Source: ZC4RG30 sp963777735
GTDB lineage: Bacteria > Pseudomonadota > Gammaproteobacteria > Steroidobacterales > Steroidobacteraceae
Length of the DNA: 64,000 nt
NCBI GenBank assembly: GCA_963777735.1
Contig: CAVZRQ010000008.1
Span: 186,001-250,000 of the forward strand
Direction of reading: 5' to 3'
Under the pieces are notes generated by a model. The model had not been told where the DNA came from, did no database searches, and was given only the letters and a program-made list of their open reading frames with translations. Shown in pieces: positions 27,506 through 35,486 of the stretch; position 1 is the first letter of the stretch; every line of letters begins with the position of its first letter. The translations under genes were made by a program, and so were the position numbers.

Positions 27506-28573
27506 AGGCGTCGGCAGCACGATCAGGCCCCAGGGGCTGTCGCCAACGGGAATACGGCTCACCACTTTCATGCTGGCGGCATCGACCACCGAAACATCAT
27601 TCGAGCTGCCATTGGCAGTGAACAGCGTCGCCCCATCGGGGCTGATCGCGACGCCCCAGGGCCTGGCCCCGACCTCAACCGTAGCCAGCACCTTGCCGGT
27701 GGCGATATCCACGGACAGCAGATTCTTGGCTCGACCAGTCACGGTATAGAGACGCTTGCCATCATGCGAAATGGCCATGCCCACCGGGCGGGTCAGATCA
27801 CCCTGCAGCTTGATGGTGCGCAGCACCTTGTGGCTCCTGGCATCGGCCACGGTGATCGTGCCGTCGTTTTCGCCAGACACGAATGCGAATGCACCGTCGT
27901 CGCTGAATTCGGTGAATCGTGGCCGCAGCCCGACTTCAAATGTCGCCACCACCTTGTTGCTGCTGGTGTCGATCACGGCGATCTGATGATCTTCTTCCGA
28001 AGACATGTAAACGAAGCGTCCGTTCGGACTGAGCGTCACTCCTTCAGGTTCGCCGCCAACCGGAAAACTCGTGATCGTCTTGCCGGTTACGGCATCCAGG
28101 ACGAAGGCCTTGCCGGTATCTTCGCTGGCGATATACAGGCGCTTGCCATCGGCGCTGACGGCAAGCTGCTCGGGATCGGACACGCCGCGCAGGATGTGCA
28201 GCAGCTTCATTGAGGCGATATCCACCACGCCGATGCCATCGGCACCTTTGTCGGCAGGCGGCAGCTTGCTGGCATCCACCCCGGGACCTGCAATGGGCGA
28301 ACCGCTCAGCGCCACATACAACAGCTTGCCATCCGGCGCGAGCTTGAGCCCCCGCGGGCGCTTGCCCAGTGGCACGGTACCCACCACCTTGCGCGTCGGA
28401 CCGTCGATGACGCTGAGAGTGCCGGCACGCTCGTTGGTGACGAGCACGCGGTAGCCGGCCACGGGCTGCGCCGCGGAACTGATTTCTGGGCTTCCCAGAG
28501 CAACAAGCGCGGCGACAACAGCAAGCCCGGCAAGTTGCGCGGGGACCTTGGAGAAATGGTTGATGTTCATCAT
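27494..28573 (-). CDS. Periplasmic YVTN-type beta-propeller protein
   Basis: A 359-residue exported protein: a Sec signal (GLAVVAALVALGSPEISSAA) is followed by about seven blade repeats such as VLVTNERAGTLSVIDG, VALGKRP-like turns, PEGVTLSPNGRFVYMSS and PWGVAISPDGATLFTANGSS. Such propellers often accompany PQQ-dependent dehydrogenases. Here a PQQ alcohol dehydrogenase lies two genes upstream on the same strand, which supports but does not prove a link. Confidence 0.8.
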   Translation of the reverse strand: MMNINHFSKVPAQLAGLAVVAALVALGSPEISSAAQPVAGYRVLVTNERAGTLSVIDGPTRKVVGTVPLGKRPRGLKLAPDGKLLYVALSGSPIAGPGVDASKLPPADKGADGIGVVDIASMKLLHILRGVSDPEQLAVSADGKRLYIASEDTGKAFVLDAVTGKTITSFPVGGEPEGVTLSPNGRFVYMSSEEDHQIAVIDTSSNKVVATFEVGLRPRFTEFSDDGAFAFVSGENDGTITVADARSHKVLRTIKLQGDLTRPVGMAISHDGKRLYTVTGRAKNLLSVDIATGKVLATVEVGARPWGVAISPDGATLFTANGSSNDVSVVDAASMKVVSRIPVGDSPWGLIVLPTPSAK

Positions 28574-28602
28574 GACAAGTCTAACGACTTGTTTGCCGCG
28601 AC

Positions 28603-29829
28603 TTAAGTTCCCGCAATTGCAACAAGTGGCGCTCTGGCGAGCTTCACGGCGGCAGGGCTCACCAGCGACAGTGTGGAGGCTGCAGGCAGTTTCCGGGAAT
28701 TATTCCCGGGAAGCAGCGCAAGTTGTTCCAGCATTCTTGAAGTCACACGATCGATTTCGGGCCTGATCTCAAGTGCCAGATCTGCAGCACCGGCGAATTG
28801 CCCCTGACGCTGCTTCCGCCAGCGCGCGAACAGCTCTCGCTGCAGGAGCTTCGCCGCTTCAATCTGCGCACCGAAGAACAGATCGACCGTGGCAGACGGA
28901 ACGCGCAAGGCGCCTGCACGTTCGCGGAGTGACTGCAGCAGTGCCTGCTCGCGCACCGGGTCTTCGATTGCCGCCTGCGTGTTCCATTTTGCCCGCGCAA
29001 CTTCCGTGACGATGGCCAGTCGCTCGTCGATCAATGCAGCCAGTTGCACGGCAGGTGTTGCGACACCAGACCATTCGTAGCCTTCCCATGCCGACAATTC
29101 GCGCTGGAAGCGCCTTGCCCCACCAAGCTTTGCGAGTGCGGCATCCACCGCAGGCTTCGCCACCTGCCCTGCGGGAATCAGCACCGCCTTGCTGGCAGGC
29201 GCCCACACGGCCCGCACCCTCGCCACGCACAGACCTTGCAGCGCCCGTTGCTGCAACCGGCCTTCCACTTCATCCGTAACCATGACATCGGCACGCCCGG
29301 CGCGGATTTCATCGAACACCGTGCGGTTGTCTGCATGCACGACCAGCGTGGCCGCTGGGAATTGTTCACGCGAAAAGCGCTCGTTCGTGCCACCCGGATT
29401 GACGATCAGGCGGACATTGGGCCGGTTGATCTCGGCTGCACTGTCGAAACGCTGCTGCTCGCCACACCGTACGACCGGTTGCTTGCTGTCTTTCGCGATG
29501 GGAGTTGAAAACTCCAGCACACGTGCGCGCTCAGCCGTGATCGAAATGCCACCCACTGCTACATCGAAACGACTGGCGCGGGCGTCATCCACCAGCGTTG
29601 ACCAGGAAGTGGATACAAACCGGGCACGCAGACCCAGGCGGAGCGCCAGCGCGCGCGCCAGAGCAATATCCGAGCCTCGGTAGGTTCCGGATGCGGCGTC
29701 GAACCAGGAATACGGCGCGTAATCGCCGGGTGTGCCGATGCGCAGCACACCGGGCACAACCGGCGCATCTGCCGCTCTTGCCGGTGAAAACAAAAGCGCT
29801 GCCGCGAGCAGCGCGAGAGTAGGCGATGA
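28603..29829 (-). CDS. Periplasmic cyclohexadienyl dehydratase (PheC-like) fused to AroQ-gamma chorismate mutase; start codon not found
   Basis: A fusion of two shikimate-branch activities for export. After a hydrophobic segment (TLALLAAALLFSPARA) comes a solute-binding-protein fold of the PheC type (about 25-230) with LRIGTPGDYAPYSWFD, YRGSDIALARALALRLGL and FDVAVGGISITAERA. The C-terminal 175 residues look like secreted AroQ-gamma chorismate mutase: LIDERLAIVTEVARAKW, DPVREQALLQS and FFGAQIEAAKLLQREL carry the Arg, Lys, Asp, Arg/Glu and Gln expected there. Together they would convert chorismate to prephenate and on to phenylpyruvate. The listed start is only the first codon clear of tRNA-Ala; no ATG, GTG or TTG gives an intact signal peptide. 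The nearest upstream in-frame start is a TTG at 29919, before the tRNA. A 17-base palindrome (28693-28709) lies in the 3' part. Confidence 0.75.
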   Translation of the reverse strand, partial: SSPTLALLAAALLFSPARAADAPVVPGVLRIGTPGDYAPYSWFDAASGTYRGSDIALARALALRLGLRARFVSTSWSTLVDDARASRFDVAVGGISITAERARVLEFSTPIAKDSKQPVVRCGEQQRFDSAAEINRPNVRLIVNPGGTNERFSREQFPAATLVVHADNRTVFDEIRAGRADVMVTDEVEGRLQQRALQGLCVARVRAVWAPASKAVLIPAGQVAKPAVDAALAKLGGARRFQRELSAWEGYEWSGVATPAVQLAALIDERLAIVTEVARAKWNTQAAIEDPVREQALLQSLRERAGALRVPSATVDLFFGAQIEAAKLLQRELFARWRKQRQGQFAGAADLALEIRPEIDRVTSRMLEQLALLPGNNSRKLPAASTLSLVSPAAVKLARAPLVAIAGT

Positions 29830-29831
29830 AC

Positions 29832-29907
<76 letters not shown>

Positions 29908-29959
29908 ACCCGGGACCAATTCTAGGGAACCCAGGAGCAAGTGTCACGGCAGCCAAAGC

Positions 29960-32092
29960 CTAGCCAGTGTGCGGGGCTGCGGCGGCTGGCGTTGGTGGCG
30001 GCGCCTGGGCAGCCTTGGCCTCATTGGCCTTGCCGACCACATAGGCGCGAATGGCTTCGGCGTCATCGGCCGAAATGGCCTTCGCAAAGGACACCATGCC
30101 GTTCTTCGCCAGAGCGCCTTCCATCACGATGGCGTTGAACGCGGCCGCGCTGGCCAGGGCACCGCTGTACCGCAGGTCGGGGAACATGCCGCCTGCCCGG
30201 CCATCCGAGCCATGGCAGGTGCTGCAGAACCGGCCATAGACTTCCTCGCCGTGCGCAAGCGTCGCGGCCTCACCGAAGGCGACGGGCGGGTTCAAGACCG
30301 GATCCGGGAATGGCACTTCTGCCGGCAGACTGCCGGTGCCACCCAGTTTGTAGACCAGCAGGCGCGAATAGTTCGGGGCGTAGTAACTGCCCGTCTGCCG
30401 GAAGCCGGCCACCACGGCAACGTATTGCTCCCCGTCGACTTCGTAGGTCACGGGCCCGGCCATGGCTCCGGACTGGGTGCCCGTCTGCCAGAGCTTCGCG
30501 CCCGTATCCGCGCGGTAAGCGGCAAATTCATTGCCGGAGTTGCCGGAAAACACCAGCCCGCCGGCCGTAGCCAGTGTGCCGCCACTGCGACCACTGCCCA
30601 GCGGTACCCGCCAGGCTTCCTTCTGCTGCACAGGATCCCAGGCCAGGAGGAAACCCTCGCTCACTGGCGGAGTCTTGAGCTTGCGCATCATTTCCTGATT
30701 GCCGGCGAAGCTGATGGAGAGCTTCTGTCCCATCGGGTTGTCGTCTTCGCGCGCAGCCACGAAGGCATAGCTGCTCTGGTTTGCCGGGATATAGACCAGG
30801 CCCGTGCCGGGATGGAACGACAGCGGATGCCAGTTGTGCGCGCCACCGTAATAGGGGCTGACCAACGCACCCTTGCCGGTCTTGCTGTAGTTGGCCTCCG
30901 GATTGATGATCGGCCGACCTGTCTTGCGATCGACGCCCTTCGCCCAGTTCACTCCGGGTACGTACGGCTCTGCCGATAGCAGCTCGCCACTCTTCGCATC
31001 CAGCATGTAGAAGAAGCCGTTCTTGGGCGCCTGCATCACCACATGACGTGGCTTGCCATCGAGCTGGAGATCGGCCGTGAACAGCTGCGAGGTGTTGTCG
31101 TAATCCCAGCTTTCGTTCGGCGTGGCTTGGTAATGCCAGACGTACTGGCCGGTCGCGAGGTCGAGCGCCACGATGGAAGAAAGATAAAGATGATCGCCGC
31201 CACCAGGTGAGCGGATTTCCGAGGGCCAGGGTGCGCCGTTGCCGGTTCCCACCAGCACATAGTTGGTGACCGGATCGTAGATGATGGAATCCCAGGGGGC
31301 GCCACCGCCGCCGGTCTTCCACCACTGGCCGTTCCAGGTCTTGGCCGCAGTCTCCATCTGCGGATTCTCGAAACCCTTGGCTGGATCGCCCGGCACCACA
31401 TACCATCGCCAGTCGAGTTTGCCGGTTTCCGCGTCATAGGCCGACACGTAGCCGCGCATGCTGAACTCGGAACCGCCCTGGCCGATCAGCACCTTGCCTT
31501 TCGCAATACGCGGCGCGCCGGTGATGGAATAAGGCTGGCCTGCCTCGATGGTGAGCACATCCCACACGACATTGCCGGTGGCGGCATCGAGCGCAATGAG
31601 GCGCGCATCAATGGTGGCGAGATAGATCCGGCCGTTCCAGGCCGCCACACCCCGATTCACGACGTCGCAGCAGGCATTCACGGCCCACTCACCTGGCACC
31701 TGCGGGTCGTATTTCCACAGTTCCTTGCCGGTCTTGGCGTCGTAAGCGAAGAGCTTGCTCCAGGCGCTGGTGACATACACCACGCCATCGACCATCAGTG
31801 GCGTGGATTCCTGACCGCGACGCGTGTCGAAGTCGGCAAACCAGGCGAGCCCGAGCTGCGCGACATTCTCGGTACTGACTTTTGCCAGGGGGCTGAAACG
31901 CTGCTCGCTGTAATCGCGGCCATGGGACATCCATTGCCCGGCGTTGGCCGGATCACTGGCGGCGAGCAACCGCTCGGCAGTGACCTGGGCGCGCGGCGTC
32001 GGCGCCGACTCCGCCTGATCAGCCTTCTTTCCACAGCCAGCCAGGATGGTCAGCGCGAACAGGCCCGCTGCAAGTGAACGACTGCACGACAT
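29960..32092 (-). CDS. Quinohemoprotein (PQQ + heme c) alcohol dehydrogenase, type II
   Basis: A 710-residue periplasmic alcohol dehydrogenase. The N-terminus has a lipobox-like ILAGCGKK, then an eight-blade PQQ propeller (about 40-590) with the vicinal disulfide NACCDVVNRG, the metal ligand Glu in GGSEFSMRGYVSAYD and the ligand Asn in VGTGNGAPWPSE. The catalytic region reads NESWDYDNTS: Asp330 should be the base, and Asp332 two residues on is the position linked to lanthanide binding. A fused cytochrome c domain has the heme site FCSTCHGSDG (Cys623, Cys626, His627). It likely oxidises a primary alcohol and passes electrons through its own heme. No PQQ synthesis genes are in the window. Confidence 0.9.
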   Translation of the reverse strand: MSCSRSLAAGLFALTILAGCGKKADQAESAPTPRAQVTAERLLAASDPANAGQWMSHGRDYSEQRFSPLAKVSTENVAQLGLAWFADFDTRRGQESTPLMVDGVVYVTSAWSKLFAYDAKTGKELWKYDPQVPGEWAVNACCDVVNRGVAAWNGRIYLATIDARLIALDAATGNVVWDVLTIEAGQPYSITGAPRIAKGKVLIGQGGSEFSMRGYVSAYDAETGKLDWRWYVVPGDPAKGFENPQMETAAKTWNGQWWKTGGGGAPWDSIIYDPVTNYVLVGTGNGAPWPSEIRSPGGGDHLYLSSIVALDLATGQYVWHYQATPNESWDYDNTSQLFTADLQLDGKPRHVVMQAPKNGFFYMLDAKSGELLSAEPYVPGVNWAKGVDRKTGRPIINPEANYSKTGKGALVSPYYGGAHNWHPLSFHPGTGLVYIPANQSSYAFVAAREDDNPMGQKLSISFAGNQEMMRKLKTPPVSEGFLLAWDPVQQKEAWRVPLGSGRSGGTLATAGGLVFSGNSGNEFAAYRADTGAKLWQTGTQSGAMAGPVTYEVDGEQYVAVVAGFRQTGSYYAPNYSRLLVYKLGGTGSLPAEVPFPDPVLNPPVAFGEAATLAHGEEVYGRFCSTCHGSDGRAGGMFPDLRYSGALASAAAFNAIVMEGALAKNGMVSFAKAISADDAEAIRAYVVGKANEAKAAQAPPPTPAAAAPHTG

Positions 32093-32168
32093 GATGGATT
32101 CTCCCCCCGGGAATTTTTCCCTCCGTTATTCTGGACTGGCGCTGCGCACTTCGCCAACGGAAAGAATC

Positions 32169-32870
32169 ATGTATTACGAGCCCGGCAATACGGCACACGG
32201 CCTGCCCTACAACCCGTTCAAGTCCTGCGTGGTGCCCCGCCCCATCGGCTGGATTTCCACCACCAGCCGCGAGGGCGCCGACAACCTCGCGCCCTTCAGC
32301 CAGTTCCAGATGCTGAATTTTGATCCGCCGATGGTGATGTTCAGCTCCAACCAGAACCTGCATGGGGCACGCAAGGACACCGTGGTCAACGTCGAGCAGA
32401 CCGGCGAATTCGTGTGGAACATGGCCACCTGGGATCTGCGCGAAGCGGTGAACCTCTCCTCCATGGAGCTGCCGCCCGGAGGTGATGAGTTCCTGCATGC
32501 GAAGCTCGAGAAGGCGCCATCGCGACTGGTGCGCCCGCCGCGGGTGGCCGCATCGCCCATCCAGTTCGAGTGCCGGCACCTGCAGACCCTGCGGCTGCCA
32601 GGCAACGGCGCAGTGGGTTCGGTGGATGTCGTGTTCGGCCGCGTGGTGGCGGTTCATATCGAAGACCGGTACCTGCGCGGCGACGGTCGCATCGACATCG
32701 AGGGCATCCGCCCGCTGGCGCGCATGGGCTACCACGACTACACCACGGTCGAAAAAGTCTTCACGATGACGCCGGTGGGTTCGCCGGTGAGACTCGCCGG
32801 GCTGGAAGGATCGCCAGAGAAGATGTCTACCGCCCTGCAGCAGCTGCGAAAGCCGGAAACCGGGGCCTAG
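32169..32870 (+). CDS. Flavin reductase family protein (FMN-binding split barrel)
   Basis: A 233-residue protein of the flavin reductase-like group, which binds FMN and supplies reduced flavin or performs related redox chemistry. The ATG at 32169 is preceded by GGAAAG and gives MYYEPGNTAHGLPYNP. The conserved core is VVPRPIGWISTTSREGADNL, APFSQFQMLNFDPPMVMFS and KDTVVNVEQTGEFVWNMA. It diverges from the PQQ dehydrogenase across a 76-base promoter region and overlaps the convergent PPK2 gene by 4 bases. The partner enzyme is not apparent. Confidence 0.85.
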   Translation: MYYEPGNTAHGLPYNPFKSCVVPRPIGWISTTSREGADNLAPFSQFQMLNFDPPMVMFSSNQNLHGARKDTVVNVEQTGEFVWNMATWDLREAVNLSSMELPPGGDEFLHAKLEKAPSRLVRPPRVAASPIQFECRHLQTLRLPGNGAVGSVDVVFGRVVAVHIEDRYLRGDGRIDIEGIRPLARMGYHDYTTVEKVFTMTPVGSPVRLAGLEGSPEKMSTALQQLRKPETGA

Positions 32871-33757
32871 TCTTCGAGCAGCTTGCGCGCCGCGGCGAGC
32901 TCCGCCACCCGCTTGCGATCGGCCTTCGGATAGGCGAGCTGCAGGGACTCCAGCGTCTGGTTGACCACCTGCGAGATGATCAGGCGCGTGTTCTTCTTGT
33001 CATCCGCCGGCACCACGTACCAGGGTGAGTCGCGCGTGCTGGTGGCAGCCAGCGCCTTCTCATAGGCGTTCATGTATTCATTCCAGTACTGACGCTCCTC
33101 GACATCGCCCAGATTGAACTTCCAGTTCTTGTCCGGGTGGTCGATGCGATCCAGGAACCTTCGACGCTGTTCTTCGCGCGACACATGCAGGAAGAATTTC
33201 ACCACCACCGTGCCGCTGCGATGCAGGTGTGCTTCATGCTCGCGGATGGACAGAAGCCGCTGCTTCCAGAACTGTTCCAGGCTGGGGCCGCAATCCGGCA
33301 GCTTCTGCGCCGCGAGATACTGCGGATGCACCCGCACGACCAGCACCTCTTCGTAGTAGGAGCGGTTGAAGATGCCGATGCGACCGCGTTCCGGCAGCAG
33401 CCGCGACGTACGCCAGAGGAAGTCGTGGTCCAGCTCTTCGGCGCTCGGCTGCTTGAAGCTGGACACATGGCAGCCCTGGGGATTCACACCCGACAGCACA
33501 TGCTTGATCGCACCATCCTTGCCGGCCGCATCCATGGCCTGGAAGATCAGCAGCAGGGAATGACGGTCACTGGCGTAGAGCACATCCTGCAGTTCGCTGG
33601 TGCGTTGCACCTGTGCCGCGAGCTTCGCCGCGGCATCTGCCTCGTTGCGGTAGAGCTTCTTCACGGCAGTGGGGCACTTCTGCAGGTTCAACTTCCGGCC
33701 GGACGGCACCCGGAATGCATCGATGGACGGCTGTCGGCGCGATGGAGCACGTTTCAT
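32867..33757 (-). CDS. ppk2: Polyphosphate kinase 2 family protein
   Basis: PPK2 enzymes move phosphate between polyphosphate and nucleotides. The 296-residue protein has Walker A in IFQAMDAAGKDGAIKHV, SGVNPQGCHVSSFKQPS, the Walker B-like IGIFNRSYYEEVLVVRVHP and the lid region SREEQRRRFLDRIDHPDKNWKF. The layout fits single-domain PPK2, probably class III or I; the direction and nucleotide preference cannot be told by eye. It overlaps the response regulator gene by 4 bases, so it may be cotranscribed with the two-component system. Confidence 0.88.
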   Translation of the reverse strand: MKRAPSRRQPSIDAFRVPSGRKLNLQKCPTAVKKLYRNEADAAAKLAAQVQRTSELQDVLYASDRHSLLLIFQAMDAAGKDGAIKHVLSGVNPQGCHVSSFKQPSAEELDHDFLWRTSRLLPERGRIGIFNRSYYEEVLVVRVHPQYLAAQKLPDCGPSLEQFWKQRLLSIREHEAHLHRSGTVVVKFFLHVSREEQRRRFLDRIDHPDKNWKFNLGDVEERQYWNEYMNAYEKALAATSTRDSPWYVVPADDKKNTRLIISQVVNQTLESLQLAYPKADRKRVAELAAARKLLED

Positions 33758-34413
33758 GACGGGCGGCCCTCGACGGCAATACCGAGCCTGGCGGCCGCCT
33801 GCAACAACTGCAGCGCGGTCTCCGCCTGCAGCTTCTGCCGAAGAATGGATTGATGATTGGCTACGGTTTTAGGCGTGAGTCCGAGTTGCTTCGCGATATC
33901 CCTGAGCGCCATGCCAGCCACCAGCAGCCGCAGCACTTCAAATTCCCGCGGCGACAACTGTGCCGAAGGATCTTCCGTCGGAGTCACGCTGCGCAATGCC
34001 AGTTCCTGGGCGATCTCCGTGCTGATGTAGGGCTTGCCCCGGGATATGGCCAGCACCGCCTCCACCAGCACATCCGGAGCACTGGCCTTGGTCACATAGC
34101 CGCGCGCGCCGGACTGCAGTGCCCGCAGCGCGAACACCGGATCCTCATACATGCTGAACATCAGTACCCGCGCGGCGCCATCGCGCGCGCGAATGCGCCG
34201 CAGCGCCTCGATGCCACTCGCTCCCGGCAATGCGATATCCATGACCGTGACCTGCGGCCGCTGCTCCACGAACGAGAGATAGGCGGATTGCGCGTCCGCG
34301 GCTTCGCCGATCACGCGGATGCTGTTGCTGCGTTCCAGCAGGCGGCGGTAGCCCTCACGCACCACGGCATGATCATCCACCAGCAGGACGGTGACAGGAT
34401 CGTTGTTGAGCAT
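33754..34413 (-). CDS. NarL/FixJ-family response regulator
   Basis: A 219-residue DNA-binding response regulator. The receiver domain has TVLLVDDHAVVREG, the phospho-acceptor Asp in VTVMDIALPGASG and the Lys in GYVTKASAPD. The LuxR-type helix-turn-helix is LSPREFEVLRLLVAGMALRD followed by TPKTVANHQSILRQKL. It lies 2 bases downstream of its kinase gene and should be phosphorylated by it. Targets are unknown; the downstream ppk2 and the divergent TonB receptor are the nearest candidates. Confidence 0.93.
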   Translation of the reverse strand: MLNNDPVTVLLVDDHAVVREGYRRLLERSNSIRVIGEAADAQSAYLSFVEQRPQVTVMDIALPGASGIEALRRIRARDGAARVLMFSMYEDPVFALRALQSGARGYVTKASAPDVLVEAVLAISRGKPYISTEIAQELALRSVTPTEDPSAQLSPREFEVLRLLVAGMALRDIAKQLGLTPKTVANHQSILRQKLQAETALQLLQAAARLGIAVEGRPS

Positions 34414-34415
34414 GG

Positions 34416-35327
34416 CTATCCGGAGATGCCTGGAGGTGGCAGAAGGATCCGGATCCTCGCACCCTGTCCCTGCTGAGACAACAGTTCGAAAACGCCACCG
34501 AGCAATTGCACTCGCTCGCGCATGCCTGCCAGCCCACCACCGGCAGCCAGTGCTGCGCGCGGCTCCAGCCCCACGCCCTGGTCGGCAAACTCCAGCTCCA
34601 GCATTTCGCCACTTGCCGGATTGCGCTTGAGCCGGATTGCAAGTGAAGCGCTGCGGGAATGCCGAACGCAGTTGGTCAGTGCCTCCTGCACGATGCGGTA
34701 AACGGCCAGGTTGATGACCTCTCCTAGCTCCTCCCAGTAACCTTCGAACGTCAATCGCACATCCACTGCAGGGTGAAGCACGCGCGCCCGATCCACGAAC
34801 GCCTCGAGTGCGGCAACCAGACCCAGCTCATCGAGCGCAGCAGGCCGCAGGCGGCGCACCAGGTCGCTGACCACGCCGTAGACATGTGTGGCGTTGTCGC
34901 CGATGCGCCCGGCAGCCTCGTGCTGGGATGCATCGGCCGCAGTGGCAGTCAGCGCTCTGGCATCCAGCTGGATGGCGTTCAGGTACTGGCCCAGCTCGTC
35001 ATGCAGTTCGCGCGCAAGCCTGCGCCGCTCGTCTTCCTGCGCAGCCAGTGCATGCCGCGCCAGGCGACGGTTGTCTGCCAGAGCGGCGCGCAACTGCCAA
35101 TGCCGCACGGCATACAGAATGACCAGACAGATGGCGAATGCAAAAACCGCCACGGGCCACTCGTCGAGCTGGATGCTCTCCCAGCGACGCGACCAGTTGA
35201 ACAGCGCCTCGTGCAACTCCAGCATTGCGGAAAGCCAGCCACTGAACAGCGCCACAACCAGCGCGATGGCGATGTCGCGCCAGATGGAGGCAGGCGCGCT
35301 GCGAGGCTTCGGGTTTGACGAGGGCAT
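34416..35327 (-). CDS. Sensor histidine kinase (HPK7/UhpB-like)
   Basis: A 303-residue membrane kinase starting at the ATG at 35327 (MPSSNPKPRSAPAS). Two membrane helices lie at about 18-38 and 58-76 with a short periplasmic loop. The dimerisation domain reads EDERRRLARELHDELGQYL, with the phospho-acceptor His109. The ATPase domain shows YRIVQEALTNCVRHSRS and FADQGVGLEP. It pairs with the response regulator just downstream. The signal is unknown. Confidence 0.92.
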   Translation of the reverse strand: MPSSNPKPRSAPASIWRDIAIALVVALFSGWLSAMLELHEALFNWSRRWESIQLDEWPVAVFAFAICLVILYAVRHWQLRAALADNRRLARHALAAQEDERRRLARELHDELGQYLNAIQLDARALTATAADASQHEAAGRIGDNATHVYGVVSDLVRRLRPAALDELGLVAALEAFVDRARVLHPAVDVRLTFEGYWEELGEVINLAVYRIVQEALTNCVRHSRSASLAIRLKRNPASGEMLELEFADQGVGLEPRAALAAGGGLAGMRERVQLLGGVFELLSQQGQGARIRILLPPPGISG

Positions 35328-35486
35328 GGTCGGATCATAGGGACGCGACCGCTGCGCGAGAAGGCTCTCCACAGGAAGCATCGGGAAGAACTCCCGGTGA
35401 TGGCCGGGATAATTGGGCTGGCATGCCGCGCGTGGGCCTTGGAAGATTGCCCGCCTCCTGCGCTCCTCCACCCTGGAAAACCACGA

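Noticed and set aside
28693..28709. CCGGGAAT-T-ATTCCCGG palindrome as a terminator
   Set aside because: It lies inside the coding region of the PheC/AroQ gene and has no run of T after it.
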